From positions 1 through 64,000 of the forward strand of contig CADCXD010000002.1 in NCBI GenBank assembly GCA_902806575.1: a stretch of DNA of 64,000 nt. Reading direction: 5' to 3'. Made by a program: the position numbers and the translations under genes. This stretch comes from Jackrogersella multiformis. Lineage: Eukaryota > Ascomycota > Sordariomycetes > Xylariales > Hypoxylaceae. The notes under the pieces are model-generated. The model saw only the letters and a program-made list of their open reading frames with translations, did no database searches and was not told the DNA's origin. Position 1 is the first letter of the stretch, and each line of letters starts with the position of its first letter. Below are positions 1 to 11,959 of this stretch, piece after piece.

Positions 1-1367
1 TAGATGTTGAGGATGTTTGCGATGTGGCCAAACCAGATGAGAGGAGTTTGATGACGTATATCGCTTATTGGTTCCATGCTTTTTCGCAGATGGAAAAGGT
101 CGAAAACGCCGGCAGACGAGTGGAGAAGTTTGTTAACAACATGCAAGGAGCCTGGGAGATGCAAAGCGCTTACGAGAGACGGATGGCTCAATTGTTAAAG
201 CAGATCAGAGAGCAAGTAGAAAAGTGGCAGCAATCAACTTTCGAAGGAACTTATGTCGATGCGAAGAAGCAAGCGAACGAGTTCGCATCTTACAAAAGGG
301 GCAAGAAGAGAGAATGGGTCGCCGAGAAGAGTGACCTGGCCACCTTATTAGGAAACATCAAGACTAAGCTGGGCACGTACCGACTTAGAGCATATGAGCC
401 ACCACCAGAGTTCTCGTTAGAGACTACCGACAGGGAGTGGGCTAAGTTAACCGAATCTGAGATGATGCGTGCCCAGCTCATCAACGAGACCATTAGAGAG
501 TGAGTTGTAGCCTCGGATATCTCTTAATTGCGCTGTCCACTAACAAGTACCGCAGTATCAAGAACGCGCTCCGCAAATCATTCGCCGACAAGGCCAACGA
601 TTTCGCGCTAGCTCTTAACACAATGCAAATTGCCATCTCCGGTCTCGAAGGCGATGTGGAAGACCAGCTGTTGCACGTAAGGAGGCTGAGCGACAGCCTC
701 CCGCCCTGGACGCATACTTGGAGAAGATCGCAGCCGTCGATGCCAAGTGTCAAGAGGCCAACATCGAAGAGAACGACTTACCACCTACACTTATGACGAG
801 CTGATGTACGAGCTGGGGCTAGTCAAGTCGTCCGTGCAGAAGAAGCTGGTTTTCCTCGAGAACCAGATGGTGGCGCGCAGCATGACAAACCTAACGCCTA
901 TTCAGCTAGAAGAGTTCGAGTCCGTCTTCCGCCACTTCGACCGCGACGACACAAACTCGCTCGGAACTGGAATTTCGGCCGCGCTCGCGAGGGGTTGGTC
1001 TTCAGCGAGGACGAGATGCACGACTACTCGAGACGTCGCACGGCCGCGACCGCGTCACCTTTGAGCAGTTCATCCGATTCATGGTCGACGTGACTGAGGA
1101 CCAGAACACGGCCGAGCAGGTCTTCCAGTCCTTCCGCGAGGTCGCCGACGGCAAGCCCTACGTCACCGAAATGGACCTGCGCCACTCGCTCGTCCCCGAC
1201 GAGGTCATCGAGCAGCTGTGTGAACTCGTACCCCCCACCACGGCCCCGACATGGCCCAGGACCGCGGCGTGCCTCAGTTCGACTACATCAGCTTCATGGA
1301 GAACCTAATCTCGGGTCCCAAACGGCAGGTCAATACTCAGACGCCGATGGCCCGCTGCGGGATATAA
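1..1367 (+). CDS. ain1: Alpha-actinin, C-terminal part (5' end outside window, frameshifted)
   Basis: F-actin crosslinking protein of the contractile ring and septum. The reading frame enters at base 3. The first residues (DERSLMTYIAYWFHAF) are the end of the second calponin-homology domain. A spectrin-like helical region follows, and then a C-terminal EF-hand module (FRHFDRDDTNSLG, then EQFIRFMVDVTEDQ). An intron lies at 500-555 (donor gtgagt, branch ctaac, acceptor cag); splicing restores the frame as D-I-K-N-A-L. The frame breaks several times after about 690. Examples are near 700, 775, 965, 1045 and at the C run near 1231, where one missing C shifts VPPHHGPDMAQ out of frame. The last frame ends at TAA 1365-1367. 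The breaks look like sequence errors, because family-like protein is present on both sides of each. Identity is secure; the exact protein is not. Confidence 0.85.
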
Positions 1368-2436
1368 CGAACGGCCTCGTCACCCCCGAAGAGTGCTAAC
1401 GGATACCACTAGACAGACTTCATAAAGGTCGGTCGGTTCGCTGGTATAGGGGGCATCGTTATTTAATAAGCCAGACAGGCGGGCGGCAGCACGGACTATA
1501 GCCGCGTCAGACTGTGTTTATACTTTCTCTTCGTGGGCTGGTGCCGGGTCCGGCAGGAGGATGGGAGGCAGCATTTGGATGGATAACAAAAGCTTGAGTT
1601 AGTTAGGCTACGACGAGGGCCTGTGCCACTTACACCACTACACTTACACTACACTACACTACACTACACTACACTACACCACTACACACACACACTACGC
1701 CAGGTAATAAAGGGGAGATAACACACTACTGATGGACACTTGGACGGGGGGCCTGCTTGCTCGCCACTAGTAAATAACGTATAGGGATAGATAGCATCGA
1801 TTGGGATGTTGCCTTGTGTTATTATTTTATTTGTCTGTTTTTTGACGTCGACGGGACGGGACGCTTCGCCGCGTGCCGGGGCTCCGGTTCCGGTTCCGGT
1901 TTCTGGTTTCTGGCTCTGTCTTGCTGTCTATCCCGAAAGAAAGGAAGAAAGAAAGAAAGAACGAAATTGGCGTTGCGAAGTCAGGGTCCTCGGCCGTTAA
2001 TATATCCCCCTGATTTATAGATATGAAGATATATATATATAGTTCCACCATACTATCGTCCCGTCCCGTCCCGGTCTGCCCGCGACATGTCTTAGTACTC
2101 TTGACGGGTCGGGTTTGATGGCTGAACGTGATGATATGAATATGTAGATACGTAGTGCTATTGCCATCTTGTTTAGTTTTAAATGCCGTCTATATCCATA
2201 CCTAGGTACCTATCTATCTAGCTTAGGTACCTACCGACGCCCCCATTCAAATCACGAAGCCCGTTGTAAACTCTACTAAACTCCAACCCAATGCAAGAAA
2301 ATTACGCCGTAGATGTATCCCATCCCGCGAGCCGAGAGTGCCGCCGCATACATAGGTACGTATATATATATAACCCGGTCCTTGCCCCGCGATCTCTAAA
2401 CGGAAGAACATGAAGGAAGCCAGCCAGCCGCCCAGC
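1368..2436. other. Intergenic, between convergent alpha-actinin and VPS9 genes
   Basis: Contains the 3' flanks of both genes, a CTACA pentanucleotide microsatellite (about 1639-1680), a GGTTCC-type run near 1882-1905, an AAGA-rich stretch near 1938-1960 and a TAGG/TACC repeat cluster near 2199-2235. I see no gene. Confidence 0.7.
1639..1680. repeat. Pentanucleotide microsatellite (CTACA)n
   Basis: About eight nearly perfect tandem copies of a 5-bp unit, flanked by degenerate copies on both sides. It lies in the 3' flank of the alpha-actinin gene. Confidence 0.85.
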
Positions 2437-4741
2437 CTATTCCTTGAACGCGTCCATATCTTAAGAGCGCCGGCGAGCCGGCGGTAATCACGCAGCAGCT
2501 CCATGACGTCGCCGATTCTGAGGTCCGCCGGGTTCTGAAGGTCCATGAATTTCTTCTTGGCGGGTCGACCTTCGGGGCATCTTTGGCGGCAGTGCTGCGG
2601 CGATGTCTGGGAATGCCTAGATGGGCATGGTGGTTAGCACGTCTTGGTCCGTGAATACGCTGAAGAGATTCCTTACCGTTGCCAAGTCCCCGCCATCTGC
2701 CACCTTGGCCGTGACATCCTTTGTAGCAGCAGGCGGCGTGGGGTCGTAGGCGCGCGCCCGAAACCTCGCATCATGCTTATCCCCGAGAAGCGGTTCATGG
2801 GGTTCAGAGAGTTGCCAAAATTGCGCATCGATTCGACCAGAGCTGGGTTAGGCGAGGAACCTGCAGTCGCGGTAGCGGACCCCTCCTTGATGTCCTCGGC
2901 AAAGTTCACCTTTTTGGAACTACTGGCGCTTCTGGCACTCCTTGTGCTGTCTGTGCTTCGGTCTCTTGATACCTTCCTGCCGCCAACTAGAGCCAAAACT
3001 TTATCTTCCTTTACGACCGCAGGTTGTTCGGTATCTACACCGCTTCCCTGGACCGTACTACTACCATCAACGGAAGCATCATCGTCTGGTGGTGGAGTGC
3101 CTATGAGTTTTCGAGCTTCATCTAAGGTCCGTGGTACCGCCAGTTCTCGTCCACTAGCAGAACTATCTCTAAGTTTACCGAGCAAGAACTTGTAACTATC
3201 ACCAAGACTGGTCCCAATAGTCTTAAACCCCTGATCAGCAGTGCTGAATAAAGAGTCACTTGCAGTCCCGAAAGCCTGAGCTGGGGTCTGAATAAGATCG
3301 CTTAACCTGCGACGTTGAATAGATGCTCGCAAATCCGTTGATGGAGGTAGTGGTTTTGTACCCTGGGCATTCTCAGATGTCGTGGTGGCCGAGGTAGATG
3401 CCTCTGCGGATAGACCAGCAGTATAAGCAGGTGGGAATGTTTCCGTCTTTGACTGGGTCTCGACTTCAGGGGCCCTGATGCTGCTTCATCTGCCCTAAGA
3501 CTAGCAAGGTCTACCGTCTGTAAGAAGGTAATTGCGGCTTCGAGATTCGTTAAGCAATACGCAGCTTCTCCCTCCAACTTTTCTTCCCATCGAAATCTCT
3601 GTATGAAATTTGAATCACTAATTACACTGAGCTTCTCCGAGGCATAGTTATCAAGGTGTAAATAAGCATGGGCATGATTTCATCAGCAGATGAAGAAGGG
3701 TGGAAATGAGATAATGTATCAACGATGCTCTTGTGAGTGGCTTTGAGACAATTCAGCTTGCCCAACGGATATCTCTTCTCGTGCATCAAGATCAGATCTT
3801 TCCGGGCCTGATCCAAGTACTCTCGAATCCCTTCTTGCTGCTTCACGCGGGCTTCCGGGGTATCCTCAGGAAGAGGTCCGAGGTCAACGCCCAAGTCTGC
3901 GGGTCCAATACCGACAAGAGCTAGCGCAGCTGTCTTGGACCTGAGCCTATCATCCTGTGCCTCATCTTGGGTAGTTCTGTGGCGGTATATACGATCATAT
4001 ATGCCTTCACAGAGTCGTCTTTCGACAGCTTCCTCGAGCAGAATTTCTTCTGCTCCAACGCCTTTTAGCTCGTTTTCTAGCAGCGAACTCCTCGGCCGTA
4101 AGCATCTGTTGCTCTTCTTTTGTCGGCATTACTCTTGCCTTATCTTTATTGCTGAAAGAGGCCGCCTTAGCTCTTAATAGGCTCGCTGCGGAGGCTCTGG
4201 AATAACTTGAGGGTGTTGGTGAAGCCTCCCGGGTTTGTCGAGTGGCAAGACTATCTATATGTGTTCGGATATGTGAAGCAGCAACATGGTAAAAATCTTG
4301 AAATAGCCTGAGAGTTTTTCGATATTTGGCGGTGTCGAATGTACCTTGGCAGAAAGCGAATCGATGAAGCTAATGTGCACCTATTAGTCGTGCCCAACTT
4401 AGACCTAGATGGCAGATTGTTTCAACTCAACTTGTCTGTCTTGCTCACTAGCTCGATGGGTATCTCGTCCATATCTACAGAAGCCCGCGGCGCCTCAACT
4501 ACATCATCAGCAGTCTCTGACTCGAACGTATCGAGCCTCTCCTTTGCCGTCTTTCCGGTGTTGGAGGTGTCTCCTGTATAACGGTGACTCTCGGGGCAGC
4601 CCCATTCTCTGTGGTATTTGCACGTTGAATCCGAGGTCGAGGTTCATTCGTTTCCGAGTCACGATGACGAGGGAATGTGCTCGAAGTCGAAAGCGACCCA
4701 GGCGTAGGCTCGGAGCCTTTAGACGGCGTTGTGGGCGCCAT
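2437..4741 (-). CDS. VPS9-domain Rab5-type guanine nucleotide exchange factor (frameshifted)
   Basis: Predicted activator of Rab5/Vps21-class GTPases on endosomes. The signature is KLNCLKATHKSIVDTL, then the conserved SADEIMPMLIYTLI of the VPS9 domain (about 3650-3780). The N-terminus is Ser/Pro-rich (start ATG 4739-4741, MAPTTPSKGSEPTPG), and a Ser-rich tail follows the domain. Two introns fit: 4370-4448 (gtgagc, branch gactaat, acceptor ttag) and 2617-2676 (gtaagg, branch gctaac, acceptor tag). The C-terminus reads DLRIGDVMELLRDYRRL and should end at TAG 2437-2439 after DMDAFKE. Frameshifts lie near 4560, 4075, 3650, 3470 and 2455; the one near 4075 fits a lost A in an AAAA run. Expected length is about 720 residues. 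Whether it matches Muk1 or Vps9 is unclear; I see no CUE domain. Confidence 0.8.
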
Positions 4742-6596
4742 GGGGATGTGGGGGATTTGGGAAATTTGGGAGATTCTAATTGTTATGTAAGTTAATATTC
4801 TAAGGAAAGCATTGAAACCAGGAAGAACAGCTCTCTATTGACTTTAGGTCGAGTTCAAATGCCAAGCAATCAATAGAGCATTAAGTATTAACCACAGATA
4901 TGAACATGTTTGCAGGGACGACGTACCTCTCTCCACTGTAGACAGGGAACACGATATGCTTCAAGGCATACCAGGACAATAATATATGTTATATGTAGTA
5001 TTATGTCTCTATTAGACGATGATAGGCAAAGGGGGGGCCATCAAAGCTGAAGGGTATAAAGCAATGATGTCTATCTCGCATCAAAGTCTGACGCGGCGAG
5101 AATAGTGAAGATAATTTAGAAGTCGGAGAGTTAGAACCTTAGAAGTTGTCGTCAGTGTATTCCGTACGTACTACCTGGGTAGGTAAGGTGATACCTTACT
5201 ATTATTACCTACCTAGGTACCTAGGTATATTAGGTAATATAATGTGAGGTGGTGTCACGTAATATTTGCTCCTGCTCTAGAGTCTAGAGTTTAGCAGAAC
5301 GAACCTGGAGGTATTAGATTAGGTTAGGTACCTCTTACCTAGGAGGTAGCCCTGAGCTTAGCTTAGCCTTGTGTCAGGGGTAGGATGGCGCTAAATGCGG
5401 TCGAGCTGCCATTCGGGTGCTTGAACTGTTACACAATTAAACTACATATATTCTTGTCCATCCATCTTGGCTGTTTGGATACATACCTAGGTAGTATATC
5501 AACTATCGACCTTTAAGTAAAATGCCATACCTAGCCTCATACACGTTTCATATTCTATCTTTACTTATCCTTAAGTTGAGCAAGTTCTCTATTTCGAAAA
5601 GGATCATCATAGTTCTGAATGAGCACATGATTATGTATCTGGCTGCTGACTTACATCCTTGCATAGTTCGCATGTCCTGTACAAAACCACCGATATTCAT
5701 GCACCTGCTATGTAGTTTATGAGGTAGATAGGTAAGGTACCTAGGTAGGTATGAGTGCAGCCTACCTACGAGGTCGATCAATGGAACACATCATGGCCTC
5801 GGATGATACCTAATAATATATATATATATATAAACAAATATATCTGTCCTCCCAAGACAAGCGACATATTCTTATAATCAGAATATATTTTTAATACGTA
5901 CATGTGGATCTAGGATGTGAAAACGTTCAACCTCGAAAGCATCATTCCTACTTGGGTACATGCATAAGTACCTAGCTGCCTGGGTAGGTAGTACGACCTA
6001 TCATATCTTGTAAATTTACTTAGGTAGACTAGGTATCTGTCTATTTATTTTCGATATCTGGATACAGTAATCAGCTCACAGTGTATACGGAGGCATAACT
6101 CGATACCTAGGTACCTCTCCTTCCCTCATACCGCTCTCACCTCAATGGTTGGGGTAAAGATCGGTGGTCGGGGCTTACCTTCACGCATGCAGCTACAGGT
6201 ACCTTCCTAAGTAATTGGTACACTAATATAAGGCCCAACTCTAATCCAATGTTGTCATAGCCCTGAAGCAGCGCCACGTCCACGCGATTAACCTGCCCCA
6301 GGTGCGAGGAGATTCCATGTACCGTGACCACTTATACTCAGCTACCGTAGTTGCCTAGCAGCCTAGGAATACATACCCTAGGTAGGTACCTAGGAATACC
6401 TAATGCATCTTACCTAACTCCTACCTCGGGACTTTATCCGTCTTTCAACACATTGGACCTCACCTCCTATCAACCCATCTTTTATTGTTTCTCTTACCTG
6501 TTTATTATCCTACTAATCCATCAACTGCCTCATTCGAAAACACTCATTCCGTCCTCTCATCGGTTCTCGGCTCCCGCGTTAGTCTAACAAGTAACC
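4742..6596. other. Divergent intergenic region, VPS9 gene and ATG15
   Basis: About 1.85 kb holding both promoters. It is AT-rich in places, with a TA dinucleotide run near 5816-5832. At least six TAGG/TACC clusters occur, near 5172-5240, 5328-5350, 5720-5770, 5950-6000, 6098-6118 and 6342-6420. No open frame looks coding. Confidence 0.7.
5172..5240. repeat. TAGG/TACC tetranucleotide cluster
   Basis: A string of TAGG and TACC units in 4-bp phase. TACC is TAGG read from the other strand, so each junction makes a palindrome such as TACCTAGGTA or CCTAGGTACCTAGG. It represents a family of clusters present in almost every gap of this window. Confidence 0.8.
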
Positions 6597-8555
6597 ATGG
6601 GTGTGAGGCGGAAACGACCAGCATCAGCTTGTCACTCTACTGGTAGAGTCACGGCTCGATTACTCTTATCATTCCTCGCCGTTTCCGCCTCTGCATCCGC
6701 CGCTCGTATCCTGAGCTCCGAAGCGGTCCTCCCAATCTCGCCAATAATCGCGCCCTTGATACCCGAGCCGCCGCAGCCAGCCGACCATACCTTTACGCTA
6801 CGTCATATATTCCACCACGGAACGCATCGGCATCCGGACTTCACCGAAGGAAAGACATAGTTGAACCAGACGCCGAGATATGGCTAGCTGGTGGGGATGG
6901 ACACGAGGCGGAGCGGATACTACCTTTGAAGGCAAAGAGTCAACCTCGAAAGATCGAGCGTCTTGTCGACCGACGACCGAGTACCGTAGATCCGTTGGTT
7001 GCCGAGGCTCGCCAACGAGGTTATGTTATCGCGAGCGACCCGTCCGCATGGACTATTGATGATGTCCTGGGTCCCGATGTTTCCCGGTAAGGAATCATTC
7101 CTGACTCGAGCGCTGATCGCGTCCGATGCCTATGTGGAGAATCCTACTATGCCAGACTGGGATGAGGTTGGAGTCCCATTCAACCGGAGTGCTGATTTCG
7201 GCTGGGAGGGTGATGGGCTCAGGGGCCACGTTTGGGGAGACGAGACGAATTCTACCATCGTCATTGGACTCAAGGGAACCTCGCCAGCCGTCTTTGACGG
7301 AGAGGGCACGACTACCAACGACAAGATCAATGACAACCTCTTCTTCAGCTGCTGTTGTGCCCAGCAAGGTCAATGGTCGTGGCACCAGGTTTGCGATTGC
7401 GCAACAAGCACCTACAGCTGCAACAACACTTGCGTGAAAAGCGCTTTACACAACGAAAGCCGATACTACCAGGCAGCTAGGGAGCTTTATGCAAATGTTA
7501 CCGAGCTCTATCCAAATTCGAATGTTTGGATTTCCGGACACTCACTAGGTGGAGCAGTCAGCTCTCTCCTCGGTCTGACGTACGGGCTTCCTGTTGTGAC
7601 CTTCGAGGCTGTTCCTGAGGCGTTGGCGGCTGGAAGATTGGCTCTCCCCGTCCCTCCACACGCAAACCCAGAGTTTCCTCAGACTCGTGAATACACCGGG
7701 TCATACCACTTCGGTCACACAGCAGATCCCATTTATATCGGTACATGCAATGGCGCGACCGCTTCTTGTTCTTTCGCGGGCTACGCGTTAGAGACAGCGT
7801 GTCATACTGGCTACGAGTGCGTTTATGATACTGTGACAGACCATGGCTGGCGAGTAGGTATTGCGACTCACAAAATCCGATCTGTGATCAACGATGTCAT
7901 ACGGAAGTACGACGATGTTCCAAAATGCAGCTTCACGCCAGATTGTAGAGATTGTGCAAATTGGAAAATGTACGAGAGTAATAGCACAGATGGGACAACC
8001 TCCTCGACCAGTTCTTCTACCACCAAGACACGTACTCGAACAGCCACCTGCCAGACGCCTGGATGGTAAGTATATATATATATATATTCGCTCTTCTCTA
8101 TGACGTACCCAGCTAACGACTCCTAGGTGGGGCTGCCTTGATGAAACTACGACAACAGGGACATATAGCACTTCAACCAGTAGTAGCTCAACCTCGACAT
8201 GCAAAACCCCGGTTGGTTCGGCTGTAACGACGAGGTCACTACTACAACAAGCGTCACAACTTCTTCTTCTGCCACCACCACAACGTCTACTACTACGTGT
8301 GAGACACCAGGTTGGTGGGGCTGTAAAGATTCAATGGCAACGACCACAAGCACCTCGACGTCATCGCCGCAGACACAGTCTCACATGATTACCTCGCCGC
8401 CATCTATGCCTTTCCCCACAGCCACTCCCAAACCTCAACCAACAGGGGCGCTGAAATCCCATTGCGTCCGCCGTAACTTGATCGGGATGTGCAAGGAGGG
8501 AAAGGGACAGGGCGACGATTCTAACGCCGAGTGGGTGAACGAGGAGATGAGATAG
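6597..8555 (+). CDS. ATG15: Autophagy-related vacuolar lipase Atg15 (frameshifted)
   Basis: Phospholipase that breaks down autophagic bodies in the vacuole. The start ATG has a good context (ACCATGG). The N-terminus has a basic stretch followed by a hydrophobic signal-anchor (LLLSFLAVSASASA). The lipase core contains the nucleophile elbow GHSLGGA, and the family segment ASDAYVENP precedes it. The C-terminus is Ser/Thr-rich and carries three CxTPGW(W/F)GC(x)D repeats, a feature of Atg15 in filamentous fungi. An intron at 8066-8126 (gtaagt, branch gctaac, acceptor tag) joins PGW to WGCLDE. Frameshifts lie near 6838 (after HRHPD), near 7088 and near 8209; in the last a lost G breaks TPGWFGCND. 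Stop TAG 8553-8555. Apart from these breaks the protein looks complete. Confidence 0.9.
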
Positions 8556-9099
8556 ACACGCGCAGCCCACCCTGTTAGTACTGTGATTTGCTTTAGCTGG
8601 ACTAGACCGGGATACACCGCGGGCTCTTGGGCGTTTTTTTTTGGATCGCATCGTGTTTTTAACAACGAAATTTGGCGCGGACTTGGACTTATCGCCGTTA
8701 CACATGAATATGATACATACTAAGCATTCTTTCGTCTATACATATATGTACATATATATAGTTACCCACACGGCATTTTATTACATTACCTACCTTCCTA
8801 GGTAGGTAGGTACGCCGCTGGGCTACGCATTCGCATGCAATCGACTCAAATCGAATATATTTACAAATCCTCAGATTTCATACACCATATTCCATATTTC
8901 ATATCTCAGATATATAAGTACCCAGTAGTATATGCGACTAGAATTCTACACATCCCACCACCTACCTAACCAGCTCTGAACAGCTAGCTTCCTCGGGCCC
9001 TGTTTTTCGTCTTTTCTTTGTCTATCCTAACCTAACTTGATTTAACTTAACTAACACATATCCTTCCTTCGCCTCCTCGCCGAGATATATATACCCAGC
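8556..9099. other. Convergent intergenic region, ATG15 and ADE5,7
   Basis: 3' flanks of both genes, with a T run near 8635, AT-rich TATATA stretches near 8745 and one TAGG/TACC cluster (8787-8813). I see nothing coding. Confidence 0.7.
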
Positions 9100-11446
9100 T
9101 TAACTCCAGGATTCCAAGTTCTTCAGCACGCACTGCCCCCGTCTGCCTCGCGGCCAGCTCGCCGATGACGTACACGGTCTCGCCGGCCAGTCCAGCTGCG
9201 CCTTCACCGCGTCGGCGTCGGCGGGGCGACGACGGCGACCATGCCGACGCCGTTGTTGAAGGTGCGCGCCATCTCGGCGGGTCGAACGCCGGGCGCGGCG
9301 CAGCCAGCGGAAGACGGGGGCGGGGTCCAGGAGGCGGCGTCGATGCGGGCGGCGAGGGCGGGCGGCAGCATGCGCGGACGTTCTCGAGCAGGCCGCCGCC
9401 GGTGATGTGGGCGAGGCCCTTGAGGCGCAGCAGCGCGCGGCCAGCACCGAGCGCACGTAGATGCGGGTGGGCGAGCAGGGCGTCGCCGACGGAGCGGGCG
9501 GCGGGGTCCCAGGGCGCGGGCTGAGTAGGCGAGGTTCTCGCGCGCGAGGATGCGGCGCACGAGCGAGAACCCGTTGAGCGTGCACGCCCGACGAGGCGAG
9601 GCCCAGGAGCACGTCGCCCGCGGCCATGGCGTCGTGGCGCGGAGCCGGAGCCCGCGCGCATGACGCCGATGGCCGCGCCGGCGGCGTCATAGTCGTCCTG
9701 CTTGTACATGCCCGGCATCTCGGCGGTTCGCCCCCGACGAGGGCGCAGCCGGCGTCGCGGCAGCCGGCGGCGACGCTCTCGACGAAGACGGCGGCGACCT
9801 CGGGGTCCAGCTTGCTGCACCCGAAGTAGTCGAGGAACATGACGGGCTCGGCGCCCTGGACGACGAGGTCGTTGACGTTCATGGCGACGAGGTCGATGCC
9901 CACGGTGGTGTGGTTCCGCGTCGCCTGCGCGATCATGAGCTTCGTGCCGACGCCGTCGATGGCGCCGACCATGATGGGGCGTCGCTCGAGAAGCCGGCCT
10001 TGAGAGGTCGACTTCGCCTCCAAATCCGCCGATCTCGGCGTCCGCGCCGGCACGCCTGGTCGACCTGACGGCGGACCGGATCCGCTCGACGAGCTGGTTC
10101 CCGGCGTCGATGCTTACGCCTGCGTTCGCGTACGTTAGGGCTTCCTTGGTGTCGGCTGTGGGCTTGAAGGCCCGGTGCGCGATATCCCTGCGATAGTACA
10201 TCTTATTGAACTGGATCAGCTTCACGCCTTCGTAAGCCTTGTCGACGGCAGCTCGAAGACTGTCGGCTGCGGTTGCGCTAGCAGCTATTACTCGGCCACC
10301 TGCCGTTTGTAGCTTATTGTTTGATAGCTTTGTGCCGGCGTGGAATATGTTGATGCCTGCAGGAGGTTCCTGCTCATCTCGTCGCCCTGGCGTAGGCTCG
10401 GGATAACCACCTGCGGCAACAACAACAGTCGCACTGAAGCTTGGCTCGACTTTGATCAGGACACTGTCTAAATAACGCCCAGAACACGCTACCATGATCT
10501 TAGCCAAATCTGTGTCCTGTGACAATAGTGGTAGGACAGTCTGAGTCTCTGTCTCCAAATCGGACGTTATACTCAAGGGACCTTCGGTGGTCGACGTGAT
10601 CATAAGTCCTGTGAAGAGAATACCGACGAAAGGCATTTCATCCTTGCGCATGCCGTCAATGGTCGGTTGGATAATATCCCGATCGATTTGCGCCACGAGA
10701 TCTGGAGTAGCGATGTTGGTTGGCGCATAACATCCCATGCCACCTGTATTTAAGCCTGTATCTCCTTCTCCTATTCGCTTATGGTCTTGAGCAGGAGGTA
10801 GCGACTTTATTGTGTAGCCGTCGCTGAAAGTCAACACGCTTAATTCATCACCTGTTAAAAACTCCTCAATAACGACCTCGTCACCCGCAGAGCCGAACTC
10901 CTTGTTTTGCATGATGTCCTTGAGTGCCTTGTGAGCTTCCTCTTTTGACGTGGGTATAATAACGCCCTTGCCAGCCGCCAGTCCGCTTGCCTTGATCACC
11001 ACGTCACGTTGGACTCGATCAATATATTCTCGGGCTTTGTCGTAGTCGGAAAAGTTCTCGTAGGCTGCCGTGGGGATGTTATGCTTCTTCATGAAGTCCT
11101 TGGAGAAGGTCTTGCTGCCCTCCATCTGCGCTGCCTTCTTGGACGGTCCGAAGCTCTTAATACCCGCATTCTCGAAGAAGTCGACAGCGCCGGCGACGAG
11201 AGGGGCTTCGGGCCCGGGGATGACGTAGTTGACATTGTTCTTTCGGGCCAGACCGAGCAAGGCCGGGAAATCTTCCGCTGATACCGAACTATCGTTGGTT
11301 ACTTTAGGGCAAGTTGCTGTGCCTCCATTTCCTGGAACTGTTATAATCGACTCGACAAGAGGCGACTGGCTGAGTTTCCACGCGATTGCGTGTTCCCTCC
11401 CCCCATTGCCAATGAGAAGAACACGGAGCGGGTATTCTATTCCCAT
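9100..11446 (-). CDS. ADE5,7: Bifunctional GAR synthetase / AIR synthetase (frameshifted)
   Basis: Catalyses steps 2 and 5 of de novo purine synthesis in the cytosol. The start is the ATG at 11444-11446 (MGIEYPLRVLLIG); the few open codons upstream begin with TTG only. The N-terminal ATP-grasp GAR synthetase half (about 10090-11446) shows LLIGNGGREHA, ASGLAAGKG and DHKRIGEGDTGLNTGGMG. The AIR synthetase half (9100-10053) shows GAIDGVGTKL, GIDLVAMNVNDLVVQGAEP and FLDYFGCSKLDP, ending NLESWS at TAA 9100-9102. Near 10545-10580 the expected LEYNVRFGD motif reads in a shifted frame and then returns. Several more shifts affect the very GC-rich AIR synthetase half, near 10010, 9730 and 9500-9640. 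The 3' half is far more GC-rich than the 5' half. Confidence 0.92.
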
Positions 11447-11959
11447 GGCTAAAATATGCAACAGGTCTGGAAGGGATGTTGTTGATTAGAAAGACTACCT
11501 AGGCAGGTATATATATAGCTTTGGGTCTAGGAGGAGGAACTGAATATACTCGACTACTTCCAAATTTTTATGTTTGTAAAAAAAGAAAATGCCCCTCACC
11601 TTAAAGATTAGCTTGGGTACCTCCCCCGCAGTTAAGCGGGCTGCATACTGCAGACGCATCCATGCAGAGCATCACAGCCCGCATTTAGCACTTGCCACAC
11701 TAACCTAGATATTTTAGGTACATACCTAGGTACACACTAGGTATCGAATGAGGCTTTATTAGCGTAGATTAGGTAAGATGCAACATTGATGCGGCTAATC
11801 CTAGAACTTCAACTCCAACTCCCGAGATCCCTGCTCAAACTGTATCAAGACAACATAAGTCCATCCATCGTAGGAGCGAGCGCTAGCTTCAACACAAGTC
11901 ACTTCCTTACTTGATCGCATATCTTCGACTACCTCGTATAAATAACAAATATCGCAACT
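11447..11959. promoter_or_regulatory. Bidirectional promoter region, ADE5,7 and CAB5
   Basis: About 510 bp between two divergent start codons. Holds a TAGG/TACC cluster (11703-11745) and an inverted repeat whose arms GCGGGCTG (11636-11643) and CAGCCCGC (11675-11682) flank an inner CTGCAT/ATGCAG pair. No TATA box or other element can be assigned with certainty. Confidence 0.5.
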
